Assembly (NCBI GenBank): GCA_029053015.1
Contig: JAIDHX010000019.1
Span: forward strand, 1 to 64,000
From: Lachnospiraceae bacterium
Lineage (GTDB): Bacteria; Bacillota; Clostridia; Lachnospirales; Lachnospiraceae
DNA length: 64,000 bases
Direction of reading: 5' to 3'
Every line of letters begins with the position of its first letter. Position 1 is the stretch's first letter. The notes under the pieces were generated by a model. That model was given only the letters and a program-made list of their open reading frames with translations, did not search any database and was not told where the DNA came from. Positions 36,338 through 45,721 of the stretch are shown here, piece by piece. Made by a program: the position numbers and the translations under genes.

Positions 36338-37360
36338 ATGAGCGATATCAAAATGATTGCCCCTGCCGTTCCGAATGTTCCCTGGCAGGAGCGCCCGGAA
36401 GGTATAAAGGGAGCTCCCATCTGGAGATATACGGAAAACCCCATTATCGGAAGAAATCCGGTAGAAGGCGTTGCCAGAATCTTCAACAGTGCAGTAATGC
36501 CCTATGGCGATGAGTTTATCGGCGTGTTCCGCGGGGAGCAGACAAACGGCATTCCTTACATTTATCTGGGAAGAAGCAAAGATGCAATCCACTGGGATTT
36601 TGAAAAAGATAAGATTCCTTTTGTGGATGAGGACGGCAAGCCTTTTATGCCGATTTACGCATATGACCCAAGACTGGTGAAGGTGGAGGATACCTATTAC
36701 ATCATCTGGTGTCAGGATTTTTACGGCGCTGCTATCGGTATGGCAAAAACAACGGATTTCAAGACCTTTGTCAGAGTGGAGAATCCGTTCCTGCCCTTTA
36801 ACCGCAACGCGGTACTCTTCCCCAGAAAGATTAACGGCAAATTCTGCATGCTGAGCAGACCGTCTGACAGCGGACATACGCCTTTTGGCGATATCTTTAT
36901 CAGCGAGAGCCCCGACCTTGTATACTGGGGCAAGCACAGGCATGTGATGGGCAGAGGCCATGAATGGTGGGAGTCCTTAAAGATCGGCGGCGGCGCCGCT
37001 CCCATTGAGACAAGCGAAGGCTGGCTTTTGTTCTACCACGGTGTAAGCGGCACCTGCAACGGCTACGTTTACAGCATCGGCGGCGCGATTCTGGATTTGG
37101 AGAATCCTTCCATTGTGAAGTACCGCTGTGAAACCTTCCTGCTGACTCCGGAAGAGTGGTACGAGGAGAGAGGCTTTGTGCCCAATGTAGTATTCCCTTG
37201 TGCGACGATTCACGATCCGGAATCCGGAAAGATTGCAATCTACTATGGCGCGGCAGACAGCTATGTAGGTCTTGCCTTTACCAAGTTTGATGAGATTGTG
37301 GCTTATATCAAGGAGCACAGTGTAGTAAGGGACGACGATACAGAAATCGGAAAACGTTAA
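36338..37360 (+). CDS. Beta-1,4-mannooligosaccharide phosphorylase, GH130 subfamily 2
   Basis: 340 residues, cytosolic five-blade propeller. Marks are RIFNSAVMPYGDEFIGVFRGEQ, the general-acid loop IYAYDPRLVKVEDTYYI (Asp in YDPRL), FNRNAVLFPRKI, MLSRPSDSGHTPFG and KIGGGAAPIETSEGWLLFYHG. GH130_2 enzymes release mannose-1-phosphate from the non-reducing end of beta-1,4-mannooligosaccharides with inorganic phosphate, saving ATP. Length and motifs fit the family. ACGGAGG lies before the ATG. Confidence 0.92.
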   Translation: MSDIKMIAPAVPNVPWQERPEGIKGAPIWRYTENPIIGRNPVEGVARIFNSAVMPYGDEFIGVFRGEQTNGIPYIYLGRSKDAIHWDFEKDKIPFVDEDGKPFMPIYAYDPRLVKVEDTYYIIWCQDFYGAAIGMAKTTDFKTFVRVENPFLPFNRNAVLFPRKINGKFCMLSRPSDSGHTPFGDIFISESPDLVYWGKHRHVMGRGHEWWESLKIGGGAAPIETSEGWLLFYHGVSGTCNGYVYSIGGAILDLENPSIVKYRCETFLLTPEEWYEERGFVPNVVFPCATIHDPESGKIAIYYGAADSYVGLAFTKFDEIVAYIKEHSVVRDDDTEIGKR

Positions 37361-37387
37361 TACGTTTGTTACATTGTCTTATGATAT

Positions 37388-37413
37388 GTGGGAGATGGAA
37401 AACTGTCTCCCAC
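37388..37413. promoter_or_regulatory. Hairpin upstream of the LacI-type regulator
   Basis: GTGGGAGA (37388-37395) pairs perfectly with TCTCCCAC (37406-37413) across a 10-base loop. It has no T-run, so it is an unlikely terminator. It lies 86 bases before the regulator start and could be an operator or an mRNA structure. Confidence 0.5.
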
Positions 37414-37498
37414 AGTCTGTATATGTCCGTATCTGTATTTGCGTGCAGCGATTTGGTTGTCCGGAAATATGAGCGGACTTTATATGGGGAGAGAGATA

Positions 37499-38536
37499 AT
37501 GGCAAAGAAGAAGAAAACTGTGAAAATGGCGGATATTGCGGACAGGCTGGGGGTCAGTACGGTCACCGTATCCAAGGCACTTTCGGGACAGAAGGGTGTC
37601 AGCGAGGAAATGCGCCTAAAAATCAGGAAACTGTCGGAGGAGATGGGCTATAAGGTGCCGACGGTAGTGAAGGAAAAAAGACCAAGAAGAAGCTATAACA
37701 TCGGGGTGCTGATATCGGGCAGGTATTTGGCAAATTTTGATTCTTTTTACTGGAAGCTGTATCAGGAAGTGGCGGATCAGGCAATTCAAAATGAATGTTT
37801 CACCTTATTTGAAATTCTGAATGAGGAGATGGAAGAAAACCGGCAGATGTTACGGCTTTTAGAGGAGAAGAAGGTGAGCGGGCTGATTGTAATCGGAAAG
37901 CCCGGCTATGAGTATGCGGATTATCTTCGGAAAAATGCGGGGATGCCGCTGGTGTTTTTGGATTTTTATGAAACCGATACAAATGTGGACTGTTTTATAT
38001 CTGATGGCTTTTACGGCGCCTATGTGCTCACCAATTACTTGATTGACAGGGGGCACAGGGAGATTGCCTATGTGGGGACGCTTTTTTCCACAGAAAGCAT
38101 CACGGACAGGTATTTGGGTTATCTGAAATCCCTGATGGAGCACGGGATTACGCCAAATCCGGAGTATCTGATTGAGGACAGGGACGTAAAGAGCGGTCTG
38201 CGGGACAATTACAGCAGTCTTGCTTTTCCGGAGAAGATGCCAACAGCGTTTGTGTGTAACTGTGATTTTATTGCAAGTATTGTGATAAAGGCGTTGGAGG
38301 AGAAAGGACTGCGGATACCGGAGGATATTTCAGTGGTAGGGTACGACAATTATCTTTATCCGGGGCTGTGCGATGTGGACATCACCACCTATGAGGTGGA
38401 TATCAGGGAGATGGCAAAAGGGGCGATTGAGACGCTCTTAAAGAAGATGAGCGGAGAAAATTATAAAAGAGGAATCCATATAGTGGAGGGCCACCTGGTG
38501 GAAAAAAAGAGTGTGGCAGAAAGGAAGATTGTATGA
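37499..38536 (+). CDS. LacI-family transcriptional regulator
   Basis: 345 residues from ATG 37499 with a GGGGAGAG site; the longer open frame upstream has no regulator-like sequence. The N-terminal helix-turn-helix reads VKMADIADRLGVSTVTVSKALSGQKGVS and the hinge RLKIRKLSEEMGYKVP. The periplasmic-binding-type sensor domain contains NIGVLISGRYLANFDSFYW, CFISDGFYGAYVLTNYLIDRGHREIAYVG and DISVVGYDN. It is a likely local regulator of the mannan locus, sensing a mannooligosaccharide or a product. Its stop overlaps the epimerase ATG (ATGA). Confidence 0.92.
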   Translation: MAKKKKTVKMADIADRLGVSTVTVSKALSGQKGVSEEMRLKIRKLSEEMGYKVPTVVKEKRPRRSYNIGVLISGRYLANFDSFYWKLYQEVADQAIQNECFTLFEILNEEMEENRQMLRLLEEKKVSGLIVIGKPGYEYADYLRKNAGMPLVFLDFYETDTNVDCFISDGFYGAYVLTNYLIDRGHREIAYVGTLFSTESITDRYLGYLKSLMEHGITPNPEYLIEDRDVKSGLRDNYSSLAFPEKMPTAFVCNCDFIASIVIKALEEKGLRIPEDISVVGYDNYLYPGLCDVDITTYEVDIREMAKGAIETLLKKMSGENYKRGIHIVEGHLVEKKSVAERKIV

Positions 38537-39729
38537 GTATAGCAGCAGAAATGCGGCAGCATCTGACGGAAGGAATCATTCCCTTCTGGCAAAAGCTGCG
38601 CGATGAAACCTACGGAGGCTTTTACGGATTTATGGGACCGGAGCTTTCGGTGGACCAAAAAGCAGTGAAGGGTTGTATCTTAAACAGCCGTATCCTTTGG
38701 TTTTTCTCCAATGCGGTGATGACGCTTAAGGATGAGGCTCTGCTTGCCGATGCAGCACATGCCTATCATTTTATGAAGGAGCACTGTATTGACAAGGAGT
38801 ACGGCGGTGTGTTTTGGTCCGTAACCTATGACGGTGTGCCGGAGGATACGACAAAGCATATTTACAATCAGGCGTTTGCCATCTATGCGCTGTCCTCTTA
38901 TTACGCGGCTTCAAAGGACAAAGAAGCGCTTCAGACAGCGTTTTCCCTGTTTTCCGTAATAGAGGAGAAGGGCTTTGACGAGGGCGGCTACAAGGAAGCG
39001 CTGGATCGCACCTTTGCGCCTGCGGCAAACGACAAGCTTTCGGAAAACGGCGTTATGGCGGACCGCACCATGAATACCCTGCTCCATGTGTTTGAAGCGT
39101 ACACGGAGCTTTACCGGGTGTCCAAAGAAGAGAAGGAATTCGCAGGGCTTTCTGAAAAGGTTCGGGAAAAACTGCTTTGGATACTGGAAACCTTCCGCAA
39201 TAAGGTGTACAATCCTGCGCGCCACAGGCAGGAGGTATTTTTTGACAATGAGATGAACAGCTTGATTGACTTACATTCCTATGGACATGATATCGAGACC
39301 GCGTGGCTTCTGGACAGAGGGCTTTCCGTGCTTGGAGACGAGGCGTATGCGGCAGAGTGGGCGCCCATCATTGCCGATTTGACGGCAGAGGTTTATCGGG
39401 CAGCCTACTACAACGATTCTCTTTCCAACGAATGTGAGAAGGGCGTGGTAGACAAAAAGCGCGTTTGGTGGGTACAGGCGGAAGCCGTGGTAGGCTTCTA
39501 CAACCAGTATGAAAAAACACCGGAGCATACGGAATATTTAGAGGCAGCGGAGCGTATCTGGGGCTTTATTAAGGCGCATGTCATCGATAAGAGAGAGGGT
39601 TCCGAGTGGTTTATGCATGTGGACGACAACGGCAATCCGGATATGACACAGCCGATTGTGGAGCCTTGGAAATGTCCTTACCACAATGGACGTATGTGTA
39701 TGGAAATCATAAGGAGGATGGAGAAGTAA
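38533..39729 (+). CDS. Cellobiose/mannobiose 2-epimerase (AGE family)
   Basis: 398 residues, an (alpha/alpha)6 barrel of the N-acylglucosamine 2-epimerase family. Features are [43 protein letters not shown] helices (here [19 protein letters not shown]), [17 protein letters not shown] and [18 protein letters not shown], which carry the catalytic His residues. In mannan pathways it converts beta-1,4-mannobiose to mannosylglucose, the substrate of the phosphorylase encoded one base downstream of its stop. Cytosolic. Confidence 0.92.
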   Translation: MSIAAEMRQHLTEGIIPFWQKLRDETYGGFYGFMGPELSVDQKAVKGCILNSRILWFFSNAVMTLKDEALLADAAHAYHFMKEHCIDKEYGGVFWSVTYDGVPEDTTKHIYNQAFAIYALSSYYAASKDKEALQTAFSLFSVIEEKGFDEGGYKEALDRTFAPAANDKLSENGVMADRTMNTLLHVFEAYTELYRVSKEEKEFAGLSEKVREKLLWILETFRNKVYNPARHRQEVFFDNEMNSLIDLHSYGHDIETAWLLDRGLSVLGDEAYAAEWAPIIADLTAEVYRAAYYNDSLSNECEKGVVDKKRVWWVQAEAVVGFYNQYEKTPEHTEYLEAAERIWGFIKAHVIDKREGSEWFMHVDDNGNPDMTQPIVEPWKCPYHNGRMCMEIIRRMEK

Positions 39730-39730
39730 T

Positions 39731-40906
39731 ATGATTCACGAAAAATTTTACTGGCTGAAGGAAAGACAGGAAGCATTATTATCCAGAAAAAACGAGGTGG
39801 ATGAGGCGTTTTATAACGGCATCTACCAAAGATACCGGTATCCGGTGCTGACAAGGGAGCATATTCCGGTGAGCTGGCAGTATGACTTAAACGCAGAGAC
39901 CAACCCGTATTTTGAGGAGAGGCTTGGCGTAAACGCCGTGATGAATTCCGGCGCGCTTTATATGAATGGCAAGTATTATCTGGTGGCAAGAATCGAAGGC
40001 AATGACAGAAAGTCCTTCTTTGGCGTGGCAGAGAGCGACAACGGCGTGGACGGCTTCCGCTTCTGGGACTATCCCGTGGTATTGCCGGATACCTGCCCGG
40101 AGGAGACGAATGTCTACGATATGCGTCTGACGAAGCATGAAGACGGCTATATTTACGGCGTATTCTGCTCAGAGAGCAAGGATAAGACGGTGGGTGATTT
40201 GTCGGCTGCGGTAGCGGCTGCCGGCATTGTGCGGACGAAGGATTTAAAGACATGGGAGAGACTGCCGAATCTGGTGACGCTCCATTCTCCCCAGCAGAGG
40301 AATGTGGTGCTCCATCCGGAGTTTGTGGATGGCAAGTATGCGTTCTACACAAGACCCATGGACGATTTCATTGATACAGGTTCGGGCGGCGGTATCGGCT
40401 TTGGTCTGTGCGATGACATTACCAAGGCGGTGATTGACGAGGAAAAGATGACCAGCATCCGCAAATACCACACCATCACAGAGGTAAAGAACGGCGCCGG
40501 CGCCGTGCCAATCAAGACAGATAAGGGCTGGATTCACATTGCCCATGGTGTGAGAAATACGGCAGCAGGGCTTCGCTATGTCATTTACGCTTTTGCCACT
40601 GCTTTAGACGACCCTTCCAAGGTGATTGCAGAGCCTTCCGGCATGTTAATCGGACCGAGGAACGGCGAGAGAGTCGGCGACGTATCCAACGTGGTATTCA
40701 CAAACGGTGCGGTGGTAAATGAGAAGAATGAGGTTTACATCTACTATGCATCCAGCGATACGAGGCTGCATGTGGCTGTAACAGATATGGATCGGCTTGT
40801 GGATTATGTATTTAATACGCCCAAGGATCCGCTGCGCAGCCCTGACTGTGTACTGCAGAGATGTGAGCTGATAAAGAAAAATCTGGAGCTGTTAGGACAG
40901 GCATAA
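39731..40906 (+). CDS. 4-O-beta-D-mannosyl-D-glucose phosphorylase, GH130 subfamily 1
   Basis: 391 residues, cytosolic. Subfamily 1 signs are [49 protein letters not shown], the general-acid loop [25 protein letters not shown] and [24 protein letters not shown]. It splits mannosylglucose with phosphate into mannose-1-phosphate and glucose, completing the epimerase route. It is tightly packed behind the epimerase. Confidence 0.93.
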   Translation: MIHEKFYWLKERQEALLSRKNEVDEAFYNGIYQRYRYPVLTREHIPVSWQYDLNAETNPYFEERLGVNAVMNSGALYMNGKYYLVARIEGNDRKSFFGVAESDNGVDGFRFWDYPVVLPDTCPEETNVYDMRLTKHEDGYIYGVFCSESKDKTVGDLSAAVAAAGIVRTKDLKTWERLPNLVTLHSPQQRNVVLHPEFVDGKYAFYTRPMDDFIDTGSGGGIGFGLCDDITKAVIDEEKMTSIRKYHTITEVKNGAGAVPIKTDKGWIHIAHGVRNTAAGLRYVIYAFATALDDPSKVIAEPSGMLIGPRNGERVGDVSNVVFTNGAVVNEKNEVYIYYASSDTRLHVAVTDMDRLVDYVFNTPKDPLRSPDCVLQRCELIKKNLELLGQA

Positions 40907-40938
40907 TTGCCAATTATATAGCAGGTGGAAAGGAAATT

Positions 40939-42096
40939 ATGAAGGAACTCATTGAATATGAAAAGGGCGTGATAAACGCCGGAGATGACAGCCGCATCAG
41001 AAAGGTGATGCGGCGTGCGGCAGACGGGGAAGCCATCAAGCTGGCTTTCTTGGGCGGCTCCATTACGCAGGGCTGTCTGGCTTCTACGCCGGAGGGCTGT
41101 TATGCCTATCTGACCTATGCGTGGTGGAAGCAGGCGTTTCCCAAGGCAGATTTTACCTACATCAATGCCGGTATCGGCGGAACCACATCCCATCTCGGCA
41201 CGGGCCGTGTGGAGGAGGATGTGCTGCAGTATGAGCCGGATTTTGTGATTGTGGAGTATTCCGTCAATGATGACGGCAACAGCGCACATTTTCAGGAAAC
41301 CTATGAGGGACTGGTGCGCCGGATACTGAAGGCGTCCTGTGAGCCGGCGCTGCTTCTGGTACATAATGTACGCTATGACGATGGCTGTAACGCAGAGCAG
41401 ATTCATGTGCCGGTGGGAGCCCATTATCACCTTCCCTCTGTCAGCATGAAGCCTACGATCTATGCGCAGGTGGAAGCGGGCAATATCAAGAACCGCGATA
41501 TCACGCCGGACGATTTGCATCCAAACGATGCGGGACATGCGCTTGTAGCAGGCGTGATTACCCATTATTTAGAAAGCGTGAAGAAGGCGGTGGAAGAGGA
41601 GAGCAGCGCAGAAGCAGCTCCCGCGGCCGGTGAAGCGCAGGATGCGCCTTGCGGCGTACTGCCCGAACCCATGACGGCGAACGGCTATGAAAATGCGCAC
41701 AGATACCGGAACGACGAATTAAAGCCGGTTTTATGCAAAGGCTTTGTGAAGGACGAAAGCGAGCAAAGCTGTGTGTCAGACTGCTTCAAAAAAGGCTTTA
41801 CGGCGTCCCAAAAAGGCGATAAGATTGTGTTCGAAGTAGAAGGCGCTTCCATCGGTGTGCAGTATAAAAAGACCATGAAAGGCCCCATCCCCAAGGCAAC
41901 GCTTACCTTAGACGGAGATACGGCAAATACCGTACTTCTCGACGGAAACTTTGACGAAGACTGGGACTGCCTGTATTTGGAAACCATACTGGAACACGGA
42001 GAACACAAAGTACACCGCATAGAAATCCAACTCACCGAAACCCACGACAACGATACCGAGCCCTTTTATTTCGTATCCCTGATAGTAGCAGGATGA
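40939..42096 (+). CDS. Cytosolic CE17-type mannooligosaccharide acetyl esterase
   Basis: 385 residues without signal peptide. SGNH blocks are FLGGSITQG (Ser41), NAGIGGTTS, VEYSVNDDG and TPDDLHPNDAGH (Asp191, His194). After an Ala/Glu-rich linker (about 220-240) comes a C-terminal beta-sandwich (about 255-385; ASIGVQYKKTMKG, EHGEHKVHRIEIQLTE). The layout is that of the Roseburia CE17 esterase, which strips acetyl groups from imported mannooligosaccharides so that the phosphorylases can act. It follows the mannosylglucose phosphorylase after 32 bases. Confidence 0.9.
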   Translation: MKELIEYEKGVINAGDDSRIRKVMRRAADGEAIKLAFLGGSITQGCLASTPEGCYAYLTYAWWKQAFPKADFTYINAGIGGTTSHLGTGRVEEDVLQYEPDFVIVEYSVNDDGNSAHFQETYEGLVRRILKASCEPALLLVHNVRYDDGCNAEQIHVPVGAHYHLPSVSMKPTIYAQVEAGNIKNRDITPDDLHPNDAGHALVAGVITHYLESVKKAVEEESSAEAAPAAGEAQDAPCGVLPEPMTANGYENAHRYRNDELKPVLCKGFVKDESEQSCVSDCFKKGFTASQKGDKIVFEVEGASIGVQYKKTMKGPIPKATLTLDGDTANTVLLDGNFDEDWDCLYLETILEHGEHKVHRIEIQLTETHDNDTEPFYFVSLIVAG

Positions 42097-42173
42097 CATT
42101 ACAATTTCTGTAATTACATAAAACAAAGTAATAGGCGATTGTGAAACCCTTACTTGCTGCTTTCGAATTGTGT

Positions 42174-42297
42174 ATGCTGCATATTCCATAAGCAGACCCT
42201 TGCTTACCGTCGGTACTTAGCTGCCGTATTTTGGCAGCTTACGTACCGCTACGGTAAGCTCGGAGCGAAAGCGTGTCTGCGTTGGAATATGCAGCAT
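42174..42297. repeat. 124-bp nested imperfect palindrome upstream of the GH94 gene
   Basis: Five paired blocks nest in order: ATGCTGCATATTCCA (42174-42188) with 42283-42297; GCAGAC (42192) with GTCTGC (42275); GCTTACCGT (42202) with ACGGTAAGC (42251); CGGTAC (42211) with GTACCG (42243); GCTGCC (42220) with GGCAGC (42233). It could form a long cruciform or an RNA rod. A miniature palindromic element or a regulatory RNA are the two readings. Confidence 0.85.
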
Positions 42298-42372
42298 CCA
42301 CAATGACAACAGCAAAGTTACTAAACTTCACAATCCCCTAAAAAACAACAAAGTAAAGGAGAACAGTACTAC

Positions 42373-44766
42373 ATGAATTACGGCTATTTTGACGAAGCAA
42401 ACAAGGAGTATGTAATCACAAAACCCAATACTCCTGCGCCCTGGGCGAATTATCTCGGCTCTCCCGCATATGGCGCGATTATTTCCAACAATGCCGGAGG
42501 CTACAGCTTTGTAAAGAGCGGCGCCAACGGCAGAATTCTGCGCTACCATTTTAACAGCGATGACACGCCCGGCAGATATATCTACCTGCGCGATGACGAG
42601 ACGAAGGATTACTGGTCCGCATCCTGGCAGCCCGTGGCAAAGTCTTTGGATGAGTACAAAAGCGAATGTCACCATGGTACGGCGTACACGAATTTGGTAG
42701 CAGATTATGCAGGGATTCATTCGGAAGCGCTTTATTATGTTCCCCTGAACAAAACCTACGAAGTATGGCGCGCTAAAATCACCAATACCACGGACAAAAC
42801 AAGAAAGATATCTGTATTTTCCTATGCAGAGTTTACCAATGAAAGCAACTACGAGCAGGATCAGGTAAACCTGCAGTACACCCTGTTTATCACAAGAACT
42901 TACTTTAAGGGCAATAAAATCGTACAGACCATCAATGCGAACTGCGGCAAGAACGAGAAGGGCTCAAACGGAAAAGAGCGTTTCTTAGGGCTGGCAGGAG
43001 CGCCGGTTACCTCCTACAACGGCGACAAGGCTGCCTTTATCGGGGATTATCATACCTACGGCAATCCTGTGGCGGTAGAGCGCGGCGAGTGTGACAATGT
43101 ACTGAACTACAATACCAATGCCTGCGGCGTGCTGCACAGCGCGTTAGAGATTGCACCCGGCGAGAGCAAAGAGCTTGTCTTTGTATTGGGGCAGGCAGAC
43201 GCAGAGGCGGCAGAGGCAATTCTGGCAAACTATGAGAAAGCAGGTGTCGTAGACAACGAGCTTGCAGAACTGAAAAATTACTGGCATGCAAAGCTTGAGA
43301 ATTTTCAGGTCAATACGCCGGATGCAGCGTTTAACAGCATGATTAATACATGGAATGCTTACCAGTGCTTCATTACCTTCACATGGTCAAGAGCGGCTTC
43401 CTTTGTTTACTGCGGACAGCGCAACGGCTATGGCTACCGCGATACCGTACAGGATATTCAGGGTATCATCCACCTGGATCCCGAGATGGCGCTTGCACAG
43501 ATTCGCTTTATGCTTTCCGCGCAGGTAAATCACGGCGGCGGACTGCCACTGGTAAAATACAACCACAACCCCGGACATGAGGACACGCCCGACGACGAAT
43601 CCTACGTGCGCGAGACCGGACATCCGGCATACCGTGCGGACGATGCCCTGTGGCTCTTCCCCACTGTCTGGAAATATGTGGCGGAAACCGGAAACAAGGA
43701 TTTTGTCAACGAAGTAATTCCCTATGCCAACAAGGAAGAGGGAACGGTATATGACCATTTGAAGAGGGCAATCCAGTTCTCCATGGACAGACTGGGCGAT
43801 CACAAGATGCCTGCAGGCCTTCATGCAGACTGGAACGACTGTCTGCGTCTCGGCAAAAAGGGAGAGTCCACCTTCGTGGCAATGCAGTTATACTATGCAT
43901 TCACGGTAATGAAAGGCTTTGCCGAGGACCAGAAGGATACGGAGTACATCGCTTATCTGGAAAAGACCCAGAAGGAATTAGGCGAAATTATCGAAAAAGA
44001 GTGCTGGGAAGACGACCGCTATGTCAGAGGTATCAAGGAAGACGGACAGGTTATCGGCTCCAAGCATGACCCTGAGGCAAGCATGTGGCTGAATCCGCAG
44101 TCATGGTCCGTTATCAGCGGGCTTGCGTCAAAGGAGCAGGCAGAGGCAGCGCTGGAGTCCGTACATAGAGAACTCAACACCAAATACGGCGTGCGTTTGA
44201 TGACCCCTTCCTATGTGGACCATGCATTTGACGGCGCACAGGCGCTTCTGTTCAATCCTTCCACCAAGGAAAACGGCGGTATTTTCTCACAGCCGCAGGG
44301 CTGGATTATTCTGGCAGAGGCACTCATGGGACATGGCAACCGTGCATTTGAATACTTTACGGAAAGCTCCCCCGCATCGCAGAATGACTGCGCGGAGATA
44401 AGAAAGCTGGAGCCTTACGTACACGGACAGTTCACCGAGAGCGTGGAGTCTCCCTTCGAGGGACGTTCCCATGTACACTGGCTGACCGGTACGGCTTCTA
44501 CCTGTATGGTAGGCTGCGTGGAAGGTATCTGCGGTATGCGCCCTGACTTAAACGGTTTGTGGGTATGCCCGGCAATTCCTTCTGACTGGAAAGAAATTAC
44601 CATGGATAAGACTTTCCGCGGCAAGAAGCTGCATATTATAGTAAAGAATCCTGACGGCGCAGAAAGCGGCTGCAAGGAGTTTTACATCAACGGGGAAAAG
44701 GCAGAGCAGCCTTATGTTCCGGCAGAAAAGATGCTTGCAGAAAATGAAATTGTACTTGTCTTATAA
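42373..44766 (+). CDS. GH94 cellobiose-phosphorylase-like enzyme
   Basis: 797 residues, cytosolic, with AAAGGAGAA before the ATG. Full GH94 layout: N-terminal beta-sandwich (MNYGYFDEANKEYVITKPNTPAPWANYLGS), helical linker, (alpha/alpha)6 barrel with the catalytic DWND (486-489, in GLHADWNDCLRLGKKGES) and phosphate-binding residues further on, ending VHWLTGTASTCMVGCVEGICGMRPDLNGL. Sequence type and length are those of cellobiose phosphorylase, producing glucose-1-phosphate and glucose from cellobiose-like units freed from glucomannan. Substrate could also be a related beta-glucosyl disaccharide. It is separated from the esterase by the long palindrome and may have separate control. Confidence 0.9.
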   Translation: MNYGYFDEANKEYVITKPNTPAPWANYLGSPAYGAIISNNAGGYSFVKSGANGRILRYHFNSDDTPGRYIYLRDDETKDYWSASWQPVAKSLDEYKSECHHGTAYTNLVADYAGIHSEALYYVPLNKTYEVWRAKITNTTDKTRKISVFSYAEFTNESNYEQDQVNLQYTLFITRTYFKGNKIVQTINANCGKNEKGSNGKERFLGLAGAPVTSYNGDKAAFIGDYHTYGNPVAVERGECDNVLNYNTNACGVLHSALEIAPGESKELVFVLGQADAEAAEAILANYEKAGVVDNELAELKNYWHAKLENFQVNTPDAAFNSMINTWNAYQCFITFTWSRAASFVYCGQRNGYGYRDTVQDIQGIIHLDPEMALAQIRFMLSAQVNHGGGLPLVKYNHNPGHEDTPDDESYVRETGHPAYRADDALWLFPTVWKYVAETGNKDFVNEVIPYANKEEGTVYDHLKRAIQFSMDRLGDHKMPAGLHADWNDCLRLGKKGESTFVAMQLYYAFTVMKGFAEDQKDTEYIAYLEKTQKELGEIIEKECWEDDRYVRGIKEDGQVIGSKHDPEASMWLNPQSWSVISGLASKEQAEAALESVHRELNTKYGVRLMTPSYVDHAFDGAQALLFNPSTKENGGIFSQPQGWIILAEALMGHGNRAFEYFTESSPASQNDCAEIRKLEPYVHGQFTESVESPFEGRSHVHWLTGTASTCMVGCVEGICGMRPDLNGLWVCPAIPSDWKEITMDKTFRGKKLHIIVKNPDGAESGCKEFYINGEKAEQPYVPAEKMLAENEIVLVL

Positions 44767-44777
44767 GGAGGATTTGG

Positions 44778-45623
44778 ATGCACTCACCTTTAGAGATTGC
44801 AAGAAGCTATGTAGAAATCGGGGTTCACAAGGTAAAGTTGTCCGCTTTTAAAATGCTGATACTCGGTGTTTTTGCGGGAATCTTTATCGGCTTTGCCGGC
44901 ATTGCATCCAACGTTGGTTCTTCCACGGTGGAAAATCCCGCCATTGCAAAGCTTGTCGGCGCTTGTCTCTTTCCGGCAGGCATGGCGATGGTGCTGGTGG
45001 CGGGCAGTGAGCTTTTCACGGGCAACAATCTGATTATCATTGCATGGCTGGAAAAAAAGATTAAGCTTGGCGAATTGTTAAAGAACTGGTTTTTTGTGTT
45101 TGTCGGCAATTTTATCGGTGCGGCATTGGTGGCGGTGCTGGTAGTCTACGGTCACACGCCGGATTTGTTCGGAGGCAGGCTGGCGGAAAGCATGGTAAAT
45201 GCAGCGCTGAACAGAGTCAACCTGTCCTTTGCAGAATCCTTTATCCGAGGCATCCTGTGTAATATTCTGGTATGTGTTGCTGTGTGGGGCGCTTTTGCGT
45301 CAAAGCAGGTTCCGGGCAAGCTTATGATGAGTTTCTGGCCGGTTATGGCTTTTGTGCTCTGCGGTTTTGAGCACAGCATAGCGGATATCTATTTCGGTGT
45401 TGCCGGAATTCTGACGGCGGGAGAGTACGGAATCGCCGCAGAAGGGCTTACCTGGGGAAGCTTTCTTATAAAAAATCTTCTGCCGGTAACGCTGGGCAAT
45501 ATTGTGGGCGGCGCGGGAGTTGTGGGCGTCGGCTACTGGGCGGTATATCTCCGCCATACGCCGTTGTATGTCAGGACGATTGAATCCGAGCAGGAAGAAA
45601 TCGATATGGCAGAGGAATATTAA
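44778..45623 (+). CDS. Formate/nitrite transporter (FNT) family channel
   Basis: 281 residues, six membrane helices. Family motifs are LGVFAGIFIGFAGIASN, GSELFTGNNLIIIAW and GNFIGA. FNT pentamers move formate, nitrite or hydrosulfide. Formate export would suit a fermenting anaerobe. AAGGAGG precedes the ATG, 11 bases after the GH94 stop, so it may be read through from the sugar genes. Confidence 0.92.
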   Translation: MHSPLEIARSYVEIGVHKVKLSAFKMLILGVFAGIFIGFAGIASNVGSSTVENPAIAKLVGACLFPAGMAMVLVAGSELFTGNNLIIIAWLEKKIKLGELLKNWFFVFVGNFIGAALVAVLVVYGHTPDLFGGRLAESMVNAALNRVNLSFAESFIRGILCNILVCVAVWGAFASKQVPGKLMMSFWPVMAFVLCGFEHSIADIYFGVAGILTAGEYGIAAEGLTWGSFLIKNLLPVTLGNIVGGAGVVGVGYWAVYLRHTPLYVRTIESEQEEIDMAEEY

Positions 45624-45647
45624 TCGCATTGTTTTACGGCAAAAAAA

Positions 45648-45687
45648 GCGCCGGAGCGTGTATCAGAAAGAGATACGCGTTCCGGCG
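45648..45687. terminator. Strong bidirectional terminator
   Basis: A stem of about 16 bp (GCGCCGGAGCGTGTATC with GATACGCGTTCCGGCG) is flanked by A7 on the left and T-rich sequence on the right, ending both the FNT gene and the convergent typA gene. Confidence 0.9.
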
Positions 45688-45721
45688 TTTTTGTTGTTTT
45701 ATATTTTACAGGTGCTGCCGC

